In this document: in pieces, positions 7,182-16,168 of the stretch
How positions within the stretch are numbered: the stretch's first letter is position 1
Layout: each line of letters opens with the position of its first letter
Source: a virus
IMG/VR virus record: IMGVR_UViG_3300017708_002093
Location: 1-58,251 of that record
Direction: 5' to 3' (one strand)
DNA: 58,251 bases
Made by a program: the position numbers and the translations under genes
The notes under the pieces: generated by a model
Seen by the model: only the letters and a program-made list of their open reading frames with translations
What the model was told of the DNA's origin: nothing
Databases searched by the model: none

Positions 7182-8573
7182 TCACATAAGGTTTTTGACT
7201 TGAACCCTTCTGTAATAGCGGTTGCTATTTGAAGTAAGTCTGCCAAGACCCTGGTTAGAAACATTACCTTCAGCGAATGGGTTTGCGACCATGCCGTAGC
7301 GGGTCTTAAATCCAATTTTGGGCTGGAAGTTGTTCTCACCAACGGCGCGAACCATTTGGAGAGGAACGTATGGGCAGTAGAACATACCTGCGTCATAAGG
7401 TGAAGAACCTTTATAACCAGCAACATAGTACTGAGCGGCAGCACCGTTTGCAGAATAAGGATCGATGTAGACGCGATACTTACCCATGAGAGTACCAGCA
7501 AAGGTGTTGCCGGTATCATCAACGTTCAGGTTTGCATTGAGTGCAGGGGTGTAGTCAAGAACACCAGCCATGGTCAGTGCAGAAGCAACGTCTGCAGAAC
7601 ACAGAATGATGTTGCCCTTTCCTCTACGAGTTCTTTGTGCGATTGCGTTAGCATCACGCTCGATTTGGAACAGGAGACCTTTGAACTTCTCAACGCTCCA
7701 GCGACCGTTAGAATCAACGTCAAGGTCAAATACGCCTTGGTTAGCAACATTAGTTGCAGCACCTTGTTCGGCGGTCTTATAGATGGTTCTGATGACTTCG
7801 CGGTTGATTTCAGCAAGAATTTCGCTAGACAAGATGTTAGCGAGTTCTGCTTCTGCATTCAGACCGTGAATTGCCTTCAGATCTTGAGCAAGCTCAAGTG
7901 AATACTCAGCTTTCAGTGCGCGTGACTTAGCGGTCACGGTGACTTTTTCGATGCTGAATGCCATCTCAGCAAATGCTGAAGTGCCTTCAACTTCGCCAAG
8001 AGTCTCGGCATCACCGGTATTCATACCAGTACCGACACTGTAATCATCAGTACCAAGAAGACCAGGATTAGAACCTACTTGATCAGTACTACCAATGCCA
8101 GTTGCGCCAGCATAAGGAGCACCAACACCCAAATCTCCCTGAGCGTTCTGACCAGAGAATCCGGTATCTGCTTCATCAAACAGTGCTTCTGTACCAGACT
8201 GATTGGTGTAGCGTGAACGCATCGCGAAGATGAGTCCAGTAGGACCAGACATTGGTTGAACGCCTGCAAGGTCATAAGCGACCAAGTTAGGCATTGAACG
8301 TCTGATCAAGGAGATCAGTACAGGGTCGAAACCTGCAACAGGACCACCTTCAGCAGAACCACCAGTGAAACCACCAGTGCCAGCAGCGTTAGTTGGTGCC
8401 TCAGTCAGGAGTGAACCTGATTGTGCAAAAGCATTTTGCTCTTGCAGGAATTTTTCTTGATTTTCGAGCAGGACAGCTGTGACGGCTCTTCTGTGAGGAT
8501 CTGCGATTTTATCGAGACCTTCGTGCTCCAGAAGGGGTGCCCACTTATCCTGCAGATGTTCGGAATGGAACAT
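7182..8573 (-). CDS. 23: Major capsid protein gp23
   Basis: This 463-residue protein (T4: 521) begins MFHSEHLQDKWAPLLEHEG, the usual cyanophage gp23 start, and contains RRSMPNLVAYDLAGVQPM and GLIFAMRSRY, hallmarks of the family. The prohead protease site LLTE|A lies at residue 58, so the first 58 residues should be removed by gp21 during maturation. Codon use is richer in GC than neighbouring genes, fitting a highly expressed gene. No exact late-promoter octamer lies directly upstream, so it may be read from the gp22 promoter. The strong terminator follows. Confidence 0.98.
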   Translation of the reverse strand: MFHSEHLQDKWAPLLEHEGLDKIADPHRRAVTAVLLENQEKFLQEQNAFAQSGSLLTEAPTNAAGTGGFTGGSAEGGPVAGFDPVLISLIRRSMPNLVAYDLAGVQPMSGPTGLIFAMRSRYTNQSGTEALFDEADTGFSGQNAQGDLGVGAPYAGATGIGSTDQVGSNPGLLGTDDYSVGTGMNTGDAETLGEVEGTSAFAEMAFSIEKVTVTAKSRALKAEYSLELAQDLKAIHGLNAEAELANILSSEILAEINREVIRTIYKTAEQGAATNVANQGVFDLDVDSNGRWSVEKFKGLLFQIERDANAIAQRTRRGKGNIILCSADVASALTMAGVLDYTPALNANLNVDDTGNTFAGTLMGKYRVYIDPYSANGAAAQYYVAGYKGSSPYDAGMFYCPYVPLQMVRAVGENNFQPKIGFKTRYGMVANPFAEGNVSNQGLGRLTSNSNRYYRRVQVKNLM

Positions 8574-8614
8574 TGCGGTTTACCTCTTTTAGTGTGTTTG
8601 TTTAAATGTTAATT

Positions 8615-9712
8615 TCATGATTTGGACATTCTGGTCAGCATCTGAGCGTATGATGCAACTCTGGGATTAGAAATCTCAGAAGAAACATCAGCACCCTCGG
8701 TCAGCGTCTCAGTTTTTGTGTGTGGAGCAGCAGTATTTGAAGGGAAATAAGATTCCTTCAATGCCACTAACTTTTCACGATATTCTTTTTCACTTCCAAA
8801 CTCAACACTTTCGGCAAGTGAAGAGAGCTTCTCTTTCTGGCTCAGGGCAAGACCCTCAGCAATTTCTCCAAAGATTCCATCAGCAACCGACTCTGCGAGG
8901 CGCTTGTTTAATGATACATTCTTTTCGATCTGCTCGTTGAGTTTTGATTCCATTTCATCAAGTTTTTCTACCATGCTATTAAGTACATCATATTTTTCTT
9001 CAGGGATTGATACATAATGTTCTTCAAATAGATTTTTCAGACCTGACATGAATGACTCAGAGAGTTCTTCTTTCAGACCTTGCTCGACTGAGAGTTGATT
9101 TTCAGAAATCCACTCATCAGAAACATATTCAAGATAAGAATCTACACGCTCAGTAAGTGCTGCTTTAATTTCAGCAACTTCTTCGGTGAGTGCTTCTGCA
9201 TACTGAACTTCAAGTGATTCCTTAATTTCGGAAACTTTGGTGTTCAGTGCTGCTTCGAATACGACCTTTGCTTTCTCTTTAAACTCTTCGGAGAGTTCTT
9301 CATCAGTTTGAAGAATTGCATTCACATCTTCTTCAACGCTATATGCTTCTTCTGCAGATTCTTCTACTTCCTGTTCAGCAACAACTTCAGTTGCTCCTTC
9401 TTCAGTTTCGATTTCCTCTTCAGATACCACTTCTCCTTCAACTTCTTCTTCTTCTTTTACACCAGCAGGCATTGGATCTGCCTTACCAGCACCTTTATTC
9501 ACAACGTCATTTACAGTTTTTAGTGTAGGTTCTTTTAATTTTGCTGAATCGTCATCAGACTTATAATTCTCTGGTGTAGGACCACCAAGATCTTCATAAG
9601 AACCAGCGATAGAAGTATCCATTGAATCTCCTGTCTTTGCCTCAGCATTGACAGCAGTATTGGATTGTGATGTGCCTACTTCCATTTCGTGTAAATTTTC
9701 TCCACTAGACAT
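8615..9712 (-). CDS. 22: Prohead core scaffolding protein gp22
   Basis: A 365-residue, very acidic protein (T4: 269) located between gp21 and gp23. Long Glu-rich stretches at about 85-140 are followed by a helical, coiled-coil-like region (KVSEIKESLEVQYAEAL, ESKLNEQIEKNVSLNKRL) and end in RVASYAQMLTRMSKS, a tail common in gp22 proteins. It forms the internal scaffold on which gp23 assembles, and gp21 later digests it to peptides. A perfect late promoter lies about 40 nt upstream. The extra length is mostly in the acidic region. Confidence 0.92.
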   Translation of the reverse strand: MSSGENLHEMEVGTSQSNTAVNAEAKTGDSMDTSIAGSYEDLGGPTPENYKSDDDSAKLKEPTLKTVNDVVNKGAGKADPMPAGVKEEEEVEGEVVSEEEIETEEGATEVVAEQEVEESAEEAYSVEEDVNAILQTDEELSEEFKEKAKVVFEAALNTKVSEIKESLEVQYAEALTEEVAEIKAALTERVDSYLEYVSDEWISENQLSVEQGLKEELSESFMSGLKNLFEEHYVSIPEEKYDVLNSMVEKLDEMESKLNEQIEKNVSLNKRLAESVADGIFGEIAEGLALSQKEKLSSLAESVEFGSEKEYREKLVALKESYFPSNTAAPHTKTETLTEGADVSSEISNPRVASYAQMLTRMSKS

Positions 9713-9751
9713 TTGAACTCTCCGATGTTACCGTTTTTTTAAAACTATATT

Positions 9752-9759
9752 TATTTATA
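9752..9759 (-). promoter_or_regulatory. Late promoter for gp22
   Basis: TATAAATA on the minus strand, the T4 late consensus, about 40 nt before the gp22 ATG. A second overlapping AT-rich TATTTAT lies directly beside it. It probably also supplies gp23. Confidence 0.8.
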
Positions 9760-9783
9760 ATTTGTAAAGTTACACTATATGTG

Positions 9784-10434
9784 CTATAATGAATTTAGAA
9801 AATTATTAAACAATTCTATTTTCTGCTCTTCTAACTGCCTCTGTGCAGTTAATTCATTAATTCTTCTGCGATTTTTTTCTGCGAGTTGTTCACGAAGAAT
9901 TCCTCCTTCCCAAATCCACTCTTTTCCTTCCATAATACCTGATACAAATGCATCAGGCGCAGAAGGATCAGCAACAATATCTGCTGCTGTTGCAAGCATA
10001 AAGTCCTCACCAACTTGCTTGTATCCTTCTTTAGTAGCAGTTAATGAACCAATACCACGAGAGGAAACTCCAAGAGTGACACCATCTTTAAGAAGAGATT
10101 CGGCAATCTTACCCATTGGTGTTGACAAAATCTGTGCCTTCCCTACAAAATTATTACCTTCTCTTTGAAGTTCAACAATCTTATGTGAAACTCGATCAAG
10201 ATTTACAGTAGGACCATCAGGATGTCCAAGTTCTCCAAGAGCACGTCCTTTCTGAACATACTGTTCATTATAACGTTTTACCTCACGTTCCATAATAGAA
10301 CCTGGATAAAGTCTACCGTTACGATTGACTTGTTCTGATTGCAGAAAAATGCCTTTGATAAAAAGGTTCTTCTTACCATTAGATTCTTCTGTGAGAACCT
10401 CTACTTTTTCGATTTCTTCTCTGATTAGTTTCAT
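9784..10434 (-). CDS. 21: Prohead core protease gp21
   Basis: A 216-residue serine protease (T4: 212). The catalytic pattern is clear: His71 in GHPDGP and Ser124/125 in GVSSRGIG, followed by ADIVADPSAPDAF, typical of the herpesvirus-like prohead protease fold. It cleaves gp23, gp22 and other head proteins after the (I/L)xxE-type motif; a matching LLTE site is present in gp23 here. It begins 5 nt after the stop of the 87-residue head gene, so they are probably on one late transcript. The C-terminal 40 residues are a helical extension. Confidence 0.96.
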   Translation of the reverse strand: MKLIREEIEKVEVLTEESNGKKNLFIKGIFLQSEQVNRNGRLYPGSIMEREVKRYNEQYVQKGRALGELGHPDGPTVNLDRVSHKIVELQREGNNFVGKAQILSTPMGKIAESLLKDGVTLGVSSRGIGSLTATKEGYKQVGEDFMLATAADIVADPSAPDAFVSGIMEGKEWIWEGGILREQLAEKNRRRINELTAQRQLEEQKIELFNNFLNSL

Positions 10435-10438
10435 TTTT

Positions 10439-10702
10439 TTATGCGGTAAATCCTACTTTTGATCCAAGTACAGCATTATCAGAAGACCATATTTTATCAG
10501 CACCTGCTTTTTCAAAAAATTCAACAGTTCCAGCAGGGAGAGTCGCAGTTGCAGTATTGGCATAACCAGTTGCAGTGCTTTTAGCGATACTTACTGTTTG
10601 AGCACTAGTATCGCTATTATAAACTCTAATTACGGTTGCGTTATTTAATGTAGAAGTTACTGCTAAACCAACCTCTGTATCAATTAATTTTGTTCTTGCC
10701 AT
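10439..10702 (-). CDS. Small beta-rich head-region protein
   Basis: An 87-residue protein rich in Thr, Ala and Val with alternating strand patterns (ATVIRVYNSDTSAQTVSIA, TATLPAGTVEFFEKAG, ending GSKVGFTA). Similar small beta proteins occur next to head genes in marine T4-like phages (memory). Its own late promoter and its position between gp20 and gp21 suggest a virion or head-surface role; a capsid decoration protein is one guess. It has no transmembrane segment or catalytic motif. Confidence 0.75.
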   Translation of the reverse strand: MARTKLIDTEVGLAVTSTLNNATVIRVYNSDTSAQTVSIAKSTATGYANTATATLPAGTVEFFEKAGADKIWSSDNAVLGSKVGFTA

Positions 10703-10727
10703 TATTATAATAAAATACTTTAATTAT

Positions 10728-10735
10728 TATTTATT
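10728..10735 (-). promoter_or_regulatory. Late promoter for the small head protein and gp21
   Basis: AATAAATA on the minus strand 26 nt upstream of the 87-residue gene; it overlaps the last codon of the gp67-like gene. Confidence 0.65.
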
Positions 10736-10901
10736 ATTCTTTAGTTTCCAATCCTTCTCCATTAACAAAAACAGAATTTGCTGCTGAAGGTTTTAATGCA
10801 TCAACTCTTTCTGATGCCTTTGCATAAAGAACATCTTTAATCTGATCACTAACACTTGATGGTGATTCATCACTGATAATCATATCTATTAATTTATCCA
10901 T
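10734..10901 (-). CDS. Small prohead core protein, gp67-like
   Basis: A 55-residue frame, MDKLIDMIISDESPSSVSDQ to ...GEGLETKE. The pattern M-D-x-L-I-x-x-I then D-x-I-K-x-x-L-Y-x-K-A-x-E-R-V then K-P-x-A-A-x-S-x-F fits small internal prohead proteins of T4-like phages at this place, next to gp20 and gp21, as recalled from memory. The helical N-terminal part followed by an Ala-rich tail is consistent with an internal scaffold peptide. A perfect late promoter lies 22 nt upstream. No strong ribosome-binding site is visible. Confidence 0.8.
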   Translation of the reverse strand: MDKLIDMIISDESPSSVSDQIKDVLYAKASERVDALKPSAANSVFVNGEGLETKE

Positions 10902-10922
10902 AATTTTTTAATATACTTTTTT

Positions 10923-10930
10923 TATTTATA
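10923..10930 (-). promoter_or_regulatory. Late promoter for the gp67-like gene
   Basis: Perfect TATAAATA on the minus strand, 22 nt upstream of the ATG and beside the gp20 stop codon. Confidence 0.8.
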
Positions 10931-10931
10931 A

Positions 10932-12566
10932 CTAAATCTCCCCACCTTCTGGTGCATCTACTGGTGTTTCGTCAATTTCTGGTTCAACAGGAACTTTTCC
11001 CATTTCACCATTTACTGTATCAATAGGCATTCCAGTTTTAGGATCTACCATCGCTTGTGGATCAGGAACTATACCATCTTTAATTTCTTTTTCGATAATT
11101 TTATCTTGTTCAATAATCTCTTGATCTGTTTGACGAAGAATGTGTCTTCTTACATAATCTTGAGAATAATACTTTCCAACATAAGGTTCTGCAGTAGAAA
11201 CTAAATTTAACCTTTCAGTTAGCAACTCGGATTCTTTAAGTTCTGAGAAGTGATTATCATACAAGAAATCATACTGAATGTGCTCAGACATTTTATTCCA
11301 ATCTTCTGGAGTTACAATGTTCTTCAGAATCAATTGAGTTTTAAGTATGTCATTGAACATGGTTGAGAATCTTTTTCTCAAACGTCCAACAAATTTAGTA
11401 AACTTAAGTTCATCTCTTAAGATTTCAGAAGATCTGCCCATGTTAAACCCACCTTCTCCATCCATTCTTGAGGGTGGAACATTGAGTGATCTGTATAGTT
11501 TTTTCTTAAAATATTCAATATCAGTGATTTCTCCAAGGTTTTGGCCTCCTGGCAAAGTTGTGATTTCTGTTCCCCTTCCGCCTTCTCTGCGAGGCAACCA
11601 AAAATCTTCAAGCATTGACATGTATTTTTTGTCATCTCTAAGTTCCCCTGTATTGGCATCATAAACCATCTTATTTCGATAGCGCATCATAACATCTCTA
11701 AGATATTGCTCTGCTTTTACTTTTGGAAGATTTCCTACATCAATGTAAAAAATACGACGCTCTGGTGCTCTTGATAATCTATAAATTACCAAAGAATCTT
11801 CAATCATACGAAGTTGATTGATTGATTTGATTGATTTATGAAGATATGAAAGTACGGTATTCTTATTTCTATCTACGAGACCTGAAGTACAATAAGTAAT
11901 TGCATCTTTTGAAATCTTAATTCCTCCAGTATTATTATTTCCATAACCATTTTTTAGTTTTGGGTTGTATTGGAAATACTCTTCAATTTCAGGAAAATCC
12001 ATGTCAATTGGATTTTGTGACATGTTATTAGTAATTATCTTGTTTGGATCTGTCTTTTTTTGCTGTCTAACATAACGCATCTTGAGTGCGTCAATGTATC
12101 TAAGTTCTTTAATACCTTCCTGAGGATTTTTTAAATCAATTACTTTATGATAATAAAGTCTTCCGTCAATGTACCAATTTCTATAAATCTCATGAGACTT
12201 TTTATCAAAGTCTAAAATTTCTAAGATATTTTTAAATTCTTCTCTGATTTTATTTTTAAGACCATCGCTCGCATTCAAGTTAGATAATTCAACCTGTACA
12301 GGACTATCATAAGTGTCTGAAACAATTGCTTCATTCACAATGTCTTCAATAGCACTATCCACTTCTGGATGAAGTGCCATTTCCCTGTATCTACGAATTA
12401 AATCTTGTTCATTTTTATATACGCCTTCAATGTCAACCGAAGTACCAAAAAAACCACTCGACAAATAGTAGTCAACTCCGTCCTCGTTATTTTCGGGGAC
12501 GGGAGATACTATTGAAGGTGGTTTTTGCTCAGTATCTTCTACTGAAAATCCAAATAATCTAGACAT
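10932..12566 (-). CDS. 20: Portal vertex protein gp20
   Basis: A 544-residue protein (T4: 524). It shows the gp20 features: YREMALHPEVDSAIEDIVNEAI, the central SYLHKSIKSINQLRMIEDSLVIYRLSRAPERRIFYIDVGNLPK, and NVPPSRMDGEGGFNMGRSSEI. Twelve copies form the ring through which DNA enters and leaves the head and to which the neck binds. This gene is widely used as a marker for cyanophages. The C-terminal 60 residues are Asp/Glu/Pro rich and ungapped at the stop. A late promoter lies 31 nt upstream. Confidence 0.98.
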   Translation of the reverse strand: MSRLFGFSVEDTEQKPPSIVSPVPENNEDGVDYYLSSGFFGTSVDIEGVYKNEQDLIRRYREMALHPEVDSAIEDIVNEAIVSDTYDSPVQVELSNLNASDGLKNKIREEFKNILEILDFDKKSHEIYRNWYIDGRLYYHKVIDLKNPQEGIKELRYIDALKMRYVRQQKKTDPNKIITNNMSQNPIDMDFPEIEEYFQYNPKLKNGYGNNNTGGIKISKDAITYCTSGLVDRNKNTVLSYLHKSIKSINQLRMIEDSLVIYRLSRAPERRIFYIDVGNLPKVKAEQYLRDVMMRYRNKMVYDANTGELRDDKKYMSMLEDFWLPRREGGRGTEITTLPGGQNLGEITDIEYFKKKLYRSLNVPPSRMDGEGGFNMGRSSEILRDELKFTKFVGRLRKRFSTMFNDILKTQLILKNIVTPEDWNKMSEHIQYDFLYDNHFSELKESELLTERLNLVSTAEPYVGKYYSQDYVRRHILRQTDQEIIEQDKIIEKEIKDGIVPDPQAMVDPKTGMPIDTVNGEMGKVPVEPEIDETPVDAPEGGEI

Positions 12567-12596
12567 TAATATAATTTAGAACTTTACTTGTTCTAT

Positions 12597-12604
12597 TATT
12601 TATT
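12597..12604 (-). promoter_or_regulatory. Late promoter for gp20
   Basis: AATAAATA on the minus strand, 31 nt upstream of the gp20 ATG and overlapping the gp19 stop codon region. Confidence 0.7.
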
Positions 12605-13244
12605 AGGATTCAATTCCTGCCTCACTTACTTCACTTTCATTTTCTGGTTCAACTGGATACCAGAACTGTACTGCAAAATCAACAGTAAATTCTTCAACGG
12701 TATCTGTGCTGTCATAGGAAAGATCAATAGCAGAAACATTAACTGGATAAATGTCAACAAATCTGTATTGTGCTAAGATTTCAGCATTACCTGGAGTTCC
12801 AGCACCTCTTTCTCTTTCAACCGCACCTCTGCCAAGCTGATAAACTTTGGCATTTCTCATGTAATCAATTGGATCTGTAAGTCCACTGTGATCAGAATAT
12901 TGTGCAATAGCTTGCATCCAACCTTCCATTGCTCTTCTGATTGCAAAATCTTCATCATTCATAATGGTGACAGACCAGTTATCAAATGTCCTGTCGCCAG
13001 CAACTTTGAATTGTCTTCCTCTGAAAGGAATTTCAATTGAAGCAACATTAGACGCTGGAAGAACAGCGGTCTTACATAAAAATTTAGAATCAAGTTGAGC
13101 ATCTGAGTTACTGTCCCAATTTACTAAACCCTGTGGATCTCCAGGAATAGAACCTGGAAGAACCACTTCAAAAAGGTTGGGGCGAGCGCCGCCCCCGTTA
13201 AGTGACTTTTTAAAAGAAGATAAACTTCTGAATGGAATTGACAT
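12603..13244 (-). CDS. 19: Tail tube protein gp19
   Basis: A 213-residue protein (T4: 163). N-terminal IPFRSLSSFKKSLNGGGARPNLFEV, then IEIPFRGRQFKVAGDRTFDNWSVTIMNDEDFAIRRAMEGWM, and a final VEEFTVDFAVQFWYPV strand are typical for gp19. It polymerises into the inner tube of the contractile tail. It lies directly after gp18, as in T4, with 34 nt between. The Arg-rich loop and the longer C-terminal tail explain the extra length. It probably relies on the promoter ahead of gp18. Confidence 0.96.
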   Translation of the reverse strand: MSIPFRSLSSFKKSLNGGGARPNLFEVVLPGSIPGDPQGLVNWDSNSDAQLDSKFLCKTAVLPASNVASIEIPFRGRQFKVAGDRTFDNWSVTIMNDEDFAIRRAMEGWMQAIAQYSDHSGLTDPIDYMRNAKVYQLGRGAVERERGAGTPGNAEILAQYRFVDIYPVNVSAIDLSYDSTDTVEEFTVDFAVQFWYPVEPENESEVSEAGIES

Positions 13245-13278
13245 TTTATTTTCCCCCTGATGGTTTTGTTAGTTTACG

Positions 13279-15846
13279 TTAAACACTTCCTGCAACTTCT
13301 TCAAATGCAACTCCAGTTCGTGTTGCGACGAATGTGAGCTCTACATAATTAATTGATTTAGCTGGCTTCAGGAAGATGTCAGCTCTAAACTCATTATTGT
13401 CAATAATGTCTGGAGTGTTATTAGATTCATCACACTTAATTAGATAACCATAAAGACCTCTCTTAGATTGAATATCTCTAAGGAAAGGTTCAACGATGTT
13501 TCTAAAGTTTGCTCTTGTAATCTCATCATTCAATTCAAACAGAACTGTTTCTGCAGTTCTTTCAAGTGCTTGCTCAATAAAGAGGAACAATCGACGGACA
13601 TTAATTCTATCGAATGCTGATGCATAACTAAGAGCAGTCTTATCACCGAATAGAAGAATCCCATATCCAGGCTTATTAACAATTGAGTTAATTCTCTTAG
13701 GATAAAGTCTGTCTCTTTGTGCCTTATTCGGATTGTATGCTAGTTTAATTGCATTATTCAAAATACCTCTTTGCTGACCAGCAGGTGAGAACCAAGGAAA
13801 AGCAAAGATTGAAGTTCTTACGCAGAGACCAGCAACATCTGGATTACATGGGAGGTAACGGAACTTGTTGTTGAATCTATCGTAAGTATACTTATAACCA
13901 GTATCTAGGATAGCGTAAGAAGATGAAGAAATAGGAGCGAAGAACTCAATAATGTTGTTTGTTATTTGTTCTGCTGTCAAATATCTTGTTGTATTAGGTT
14001 CAGAAGGATCTCTCTCAGAAACAACGTCGTATCTATGAGGGGAAATTACTGCAATACAATCTTTTCTTGATCCGGCAATAGAGATTAGTTGATTCGCCTT
14101 TGCTTGAGACTCAAATTTATTAGAACAACCAGGTCCCATAATTAAGTAATCAACTTGAATTTCTTCTTTATTCTCGAATAGATTATAAGAAGTTGTTAAA
14201 TTTGAAAGCTCTGCCTTAAGGCTTCCTGCCTCACCATTTGCACCAGTTTTGTAATCAGTACCTCCAGTAAGTTCATAAGTAACGTTACCCATTACACTGA
14301 AAGTAGCATCTTGAACCGCTAAGTTCCAGAGACCATCCGCTGCGGTGTCGTTTACATTCCAATCATCATAGATTGAAGATGTTGCATCAGTTTCAAAGAA
14401 TGTTTGATAAACTCTTTCTGAGTTTCCATTATCTGAAGGATTGTCTCCTGCATAAACATAAGCAGAGTATTGTGCAAGATACTCTTTCCACCAAACTCTA
14501 AGGGATGGATTTACTGAAGAAATTGTATCGATTCCTTTGGAAAGGAATAAATGCTTTTCTAGAATGTTACCTTGAATTCCAGAAATTTCTCCGGTGTCAT
14601 CAATTACAACAACATGAAGCGCATCATGTCTTGCGTTTCTATCGTTTGCAAACTGAGTATCAGTTGGTTTTGGTGCAATCGATCTCCATAAAATTGTAGT
14701 ATTATCGAGTGCTAATGTCTGATTGTCATACCAGTCAGACACATCATCAGATGTTGTTGTAACTGATGTCAGCGCAGTACCAACAGAATTTACGAGTTTA
14801 ACAGTATCTCCATCTTTAATAGAAGTTATTCTGTTCTTTTCATCATAAGAAATTTTAGTAACAGTATTGTTTTCGGTATTTACTCTTTCAACAATTTTAA
14901 CGTCAATAGAGTCTTCGCTCTGACCTGTTACAATTCCTTTCAGGTAACCAGTGAATGTTTCAGTTGATCCTACTCCGGGAATAGTAGCTGTGCCAACTGA
15001 AACACTAACACCAAGACCAACTGCAGTTCCACCAGCACCGACTGCTTGAAGAACACTTGCTCCCAATTTAATTGTTTGGTCTGCTTTGTCGTCAATAAAA
15101 CAAACTTTTAAATTATTTGCCCAAGAACCAGGATTTTTTGCCGCAAAGACATAACCCTTACTGTCATCAGAGTGATTTGCATTATAGTCGTCAAAGTTCT
15201 TAATTTTAAGTGAGGCATTGCCTGTAACAGAAGAACCTTCTTGATTATCATTATAAATACCGTTTGTATTGAAAGTTAGGTCTACTGACCCACTACCTCC
15301 AAGAGCAGTTCCATCAATGCTGATTACTTCATCATCAGCAAATCCTTTACCGCCCTCAGTAACTGTAACCGTAACATCTGAAGTCGTGATACCAGAAACT
15401 ACAACTTCGAAAGTTGCTTTTTCTCCAGAACCGCCATAAGTTACAGTACCATCTCCACTAGAAACAGTATAAGTATTGGAAGCAAAATCTGATACGGATG
15501 TTCCAATTCCTACACCATCAACAGAGATAATTTCTCCACTAATAACTCTCTTTGCATTAGCGTTTACGAGGTCATCACCATCAGTTCTTACGACTTTCAT
15601 CACTCCACCATAGGAGAGGAATGACGAAGCACTCATCCAATATTCATATTGTCCGTCAAGATTATTTGGTTTTCCAAATACATTAACTAATTCTTGCTCA
15701 GTAGTAATATTAATTGGTTCATCTACTGGACCAATTGTAAATGGTCCAGCAATAGCACCGATGTTATCGAGTACATTATCTGCTCTTCCTACAGTTAGGT
15801 CAACCTCCCTGGATAATACTCCAGGAGATAATTGAGGAGTCGCCAT
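13279..15846 (-). CDS. 18: Tail sheath protein gp18
   Basis: An 855-residue protein (T4: 659). It begins MATPQLSPGVLSREVDLT and has the conserved C-terminal sheath core: INSIVNKPGYGILLFGDKTAL, RINVRRLFLFIEQALERTAETVLFELND, then the assembly arms. An insertion near residues 130-195 carries a Gly-rich beta repeat (VTEGGKGFADDEVISIDG) also seen in other virion proteins here. The sheath contracts to drive the tube through the cell envelope. A late promoter precedes it by 35 nt. Confidence 0.97.
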   Translation of the reverse strand: MATPQLSPGVLSREVDLTVGRADNVLDNIGAIAGPFTIGPVDEPINITTEQELVNVFGKPNNLDGQYEYWMSASSFLSYGGVMKVVRTDGDDLVNANAKRVISGEIISVDGVGIGTSVSDFASNTYTVSSGDGTVTYGGSGEKATFEVVVSGITTSDVTVTVTEGGKGFADDEVISIDGTALGGSGSVDLTFNTNGIYNDNQEGSSVTGNASLKIKNFDDYNANHSDDSKGYVFAAKNPGSWANNLKVCFIDDKADQTIKLGASVLQAVGAGGTAVGLGVSVSVGTATIPGVGSTETFTGYLKGIVTGQSEDSIDVKIVERVNTENNTVTKISYDEKNRITSIKDGDTVKLVNSVGTALTSVTTTSDDVSDWYDNQTLALDNTTILWRSIAPKPTDTQFANDRNARHDALHVVVIDDTGEISGIQGNILEKHLFLSKGIDTISSVNPSLRVWWKEYLAQYSAYVYAGDNPSDNGNSERVYQTFFETDATSSIYDDWNVNDTAADGLWNLAVQDATFSVMGNVTYELTGGTDYKTGANGEAGSLKAELSNLTTSYNLFENKEEIQVDYLIMGPGCSNKFESQAKANQLISIAGSRKDCIAVISPHRYDVVSERDPSEPNTTRYLTAEQITNNIIEFFAPISSSSYAILDTGYKYTYDRFNNKFRYLPCNPDVAGLCVRTSIFAFPWFSPAGQQRGILNNAIKLAYNPNKAQRDRLYPKRINSIVNKPGYGILLFGDKTALSYASAFDRINVRRLFLFIEQALERTAETVLFELNDEITRANFRNIVEPFLRDIQSKRGLYGYLIKCDESNNTPDIIDNNEFRADIFLKPAKSINYVELTFVATRTGVAFEEVAGSV

Positions 15847-15880
15847 TTTTCTCTCCTTGTGATCTCTGATTAACTATTTT

Positions 15881-15888
15881 TATTTATT
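15881..15888 (-). promoter_or_regulatory. Late promoter for gp18-gp19
   Basis: AATAAATA on the minus strand, 35 nt before the gp18 ATG. Confidence 0.7.
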
Positions 15889-15925
15889 AAAAGGTATTAT
15901 TTCGCGGGATGAAACTGTGAGTGAA

Positions 15926-16168
15926 CTACCAATCGGGGTACGCCCAGTTAGAATTCACAGATTTTTTATTTGAATTATTTTTTCTTGTCTCCATAATTCT
16001 TTTCACAGTACAACTTTTGCATTCATAAGAATATGAAGATGCATTATAATTTTTTTTCTTAGTCCTGTAGAAGCTATCAATTAAATCCTTCGTTTCTCCA
16101 CATACCCTACAAGTTCTTTCAGTCAAGTAAAGATGCTCTAAGTTAAAATGATCATTTATGTCCATCAT
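15926..16168 (-). CDS. Small zinc-finger protein between gp17 and gp18
   Basis: An 80-residue protein. The start chosen (16168) overlaps the gp17 stop as ATGA and has GGGA six bases upstream, which suggests coupling; another ATG follows directly, and a longer frame begins at 16180. It has CRVC (20, 23) and CKSC (50, 53), a single zinc-binding unit with a basic Lys/Arg-rich tail. The layout resembles the zinc-binding start of endonuclease VII-like proteins, but no catalytic core follows, so nuclease activity is unlikely. A DNA-binding role around packaging is a guess from position. Confidence 0.75.
   Translation of the reverse strand: MMDINDHFNLEHLYLTERTCRVCGETKDLIDSFYRTKKKNYNASSYSYECKSCTVKRIMETRKNNSNKKSVNSNWAYPDW

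Noticed and set aside
9308-9528. Two plus-strand frames rich in Phe, Leu or Ser
   Set aside because: Mirror of the Glu-rich stretch of gp22.
9762-9790. Plus-strand TTGTAA-17-TATAAT before gp21 antisense
   Set aside because: The -35 is weak and the DNA very AT-rich; likely chance.
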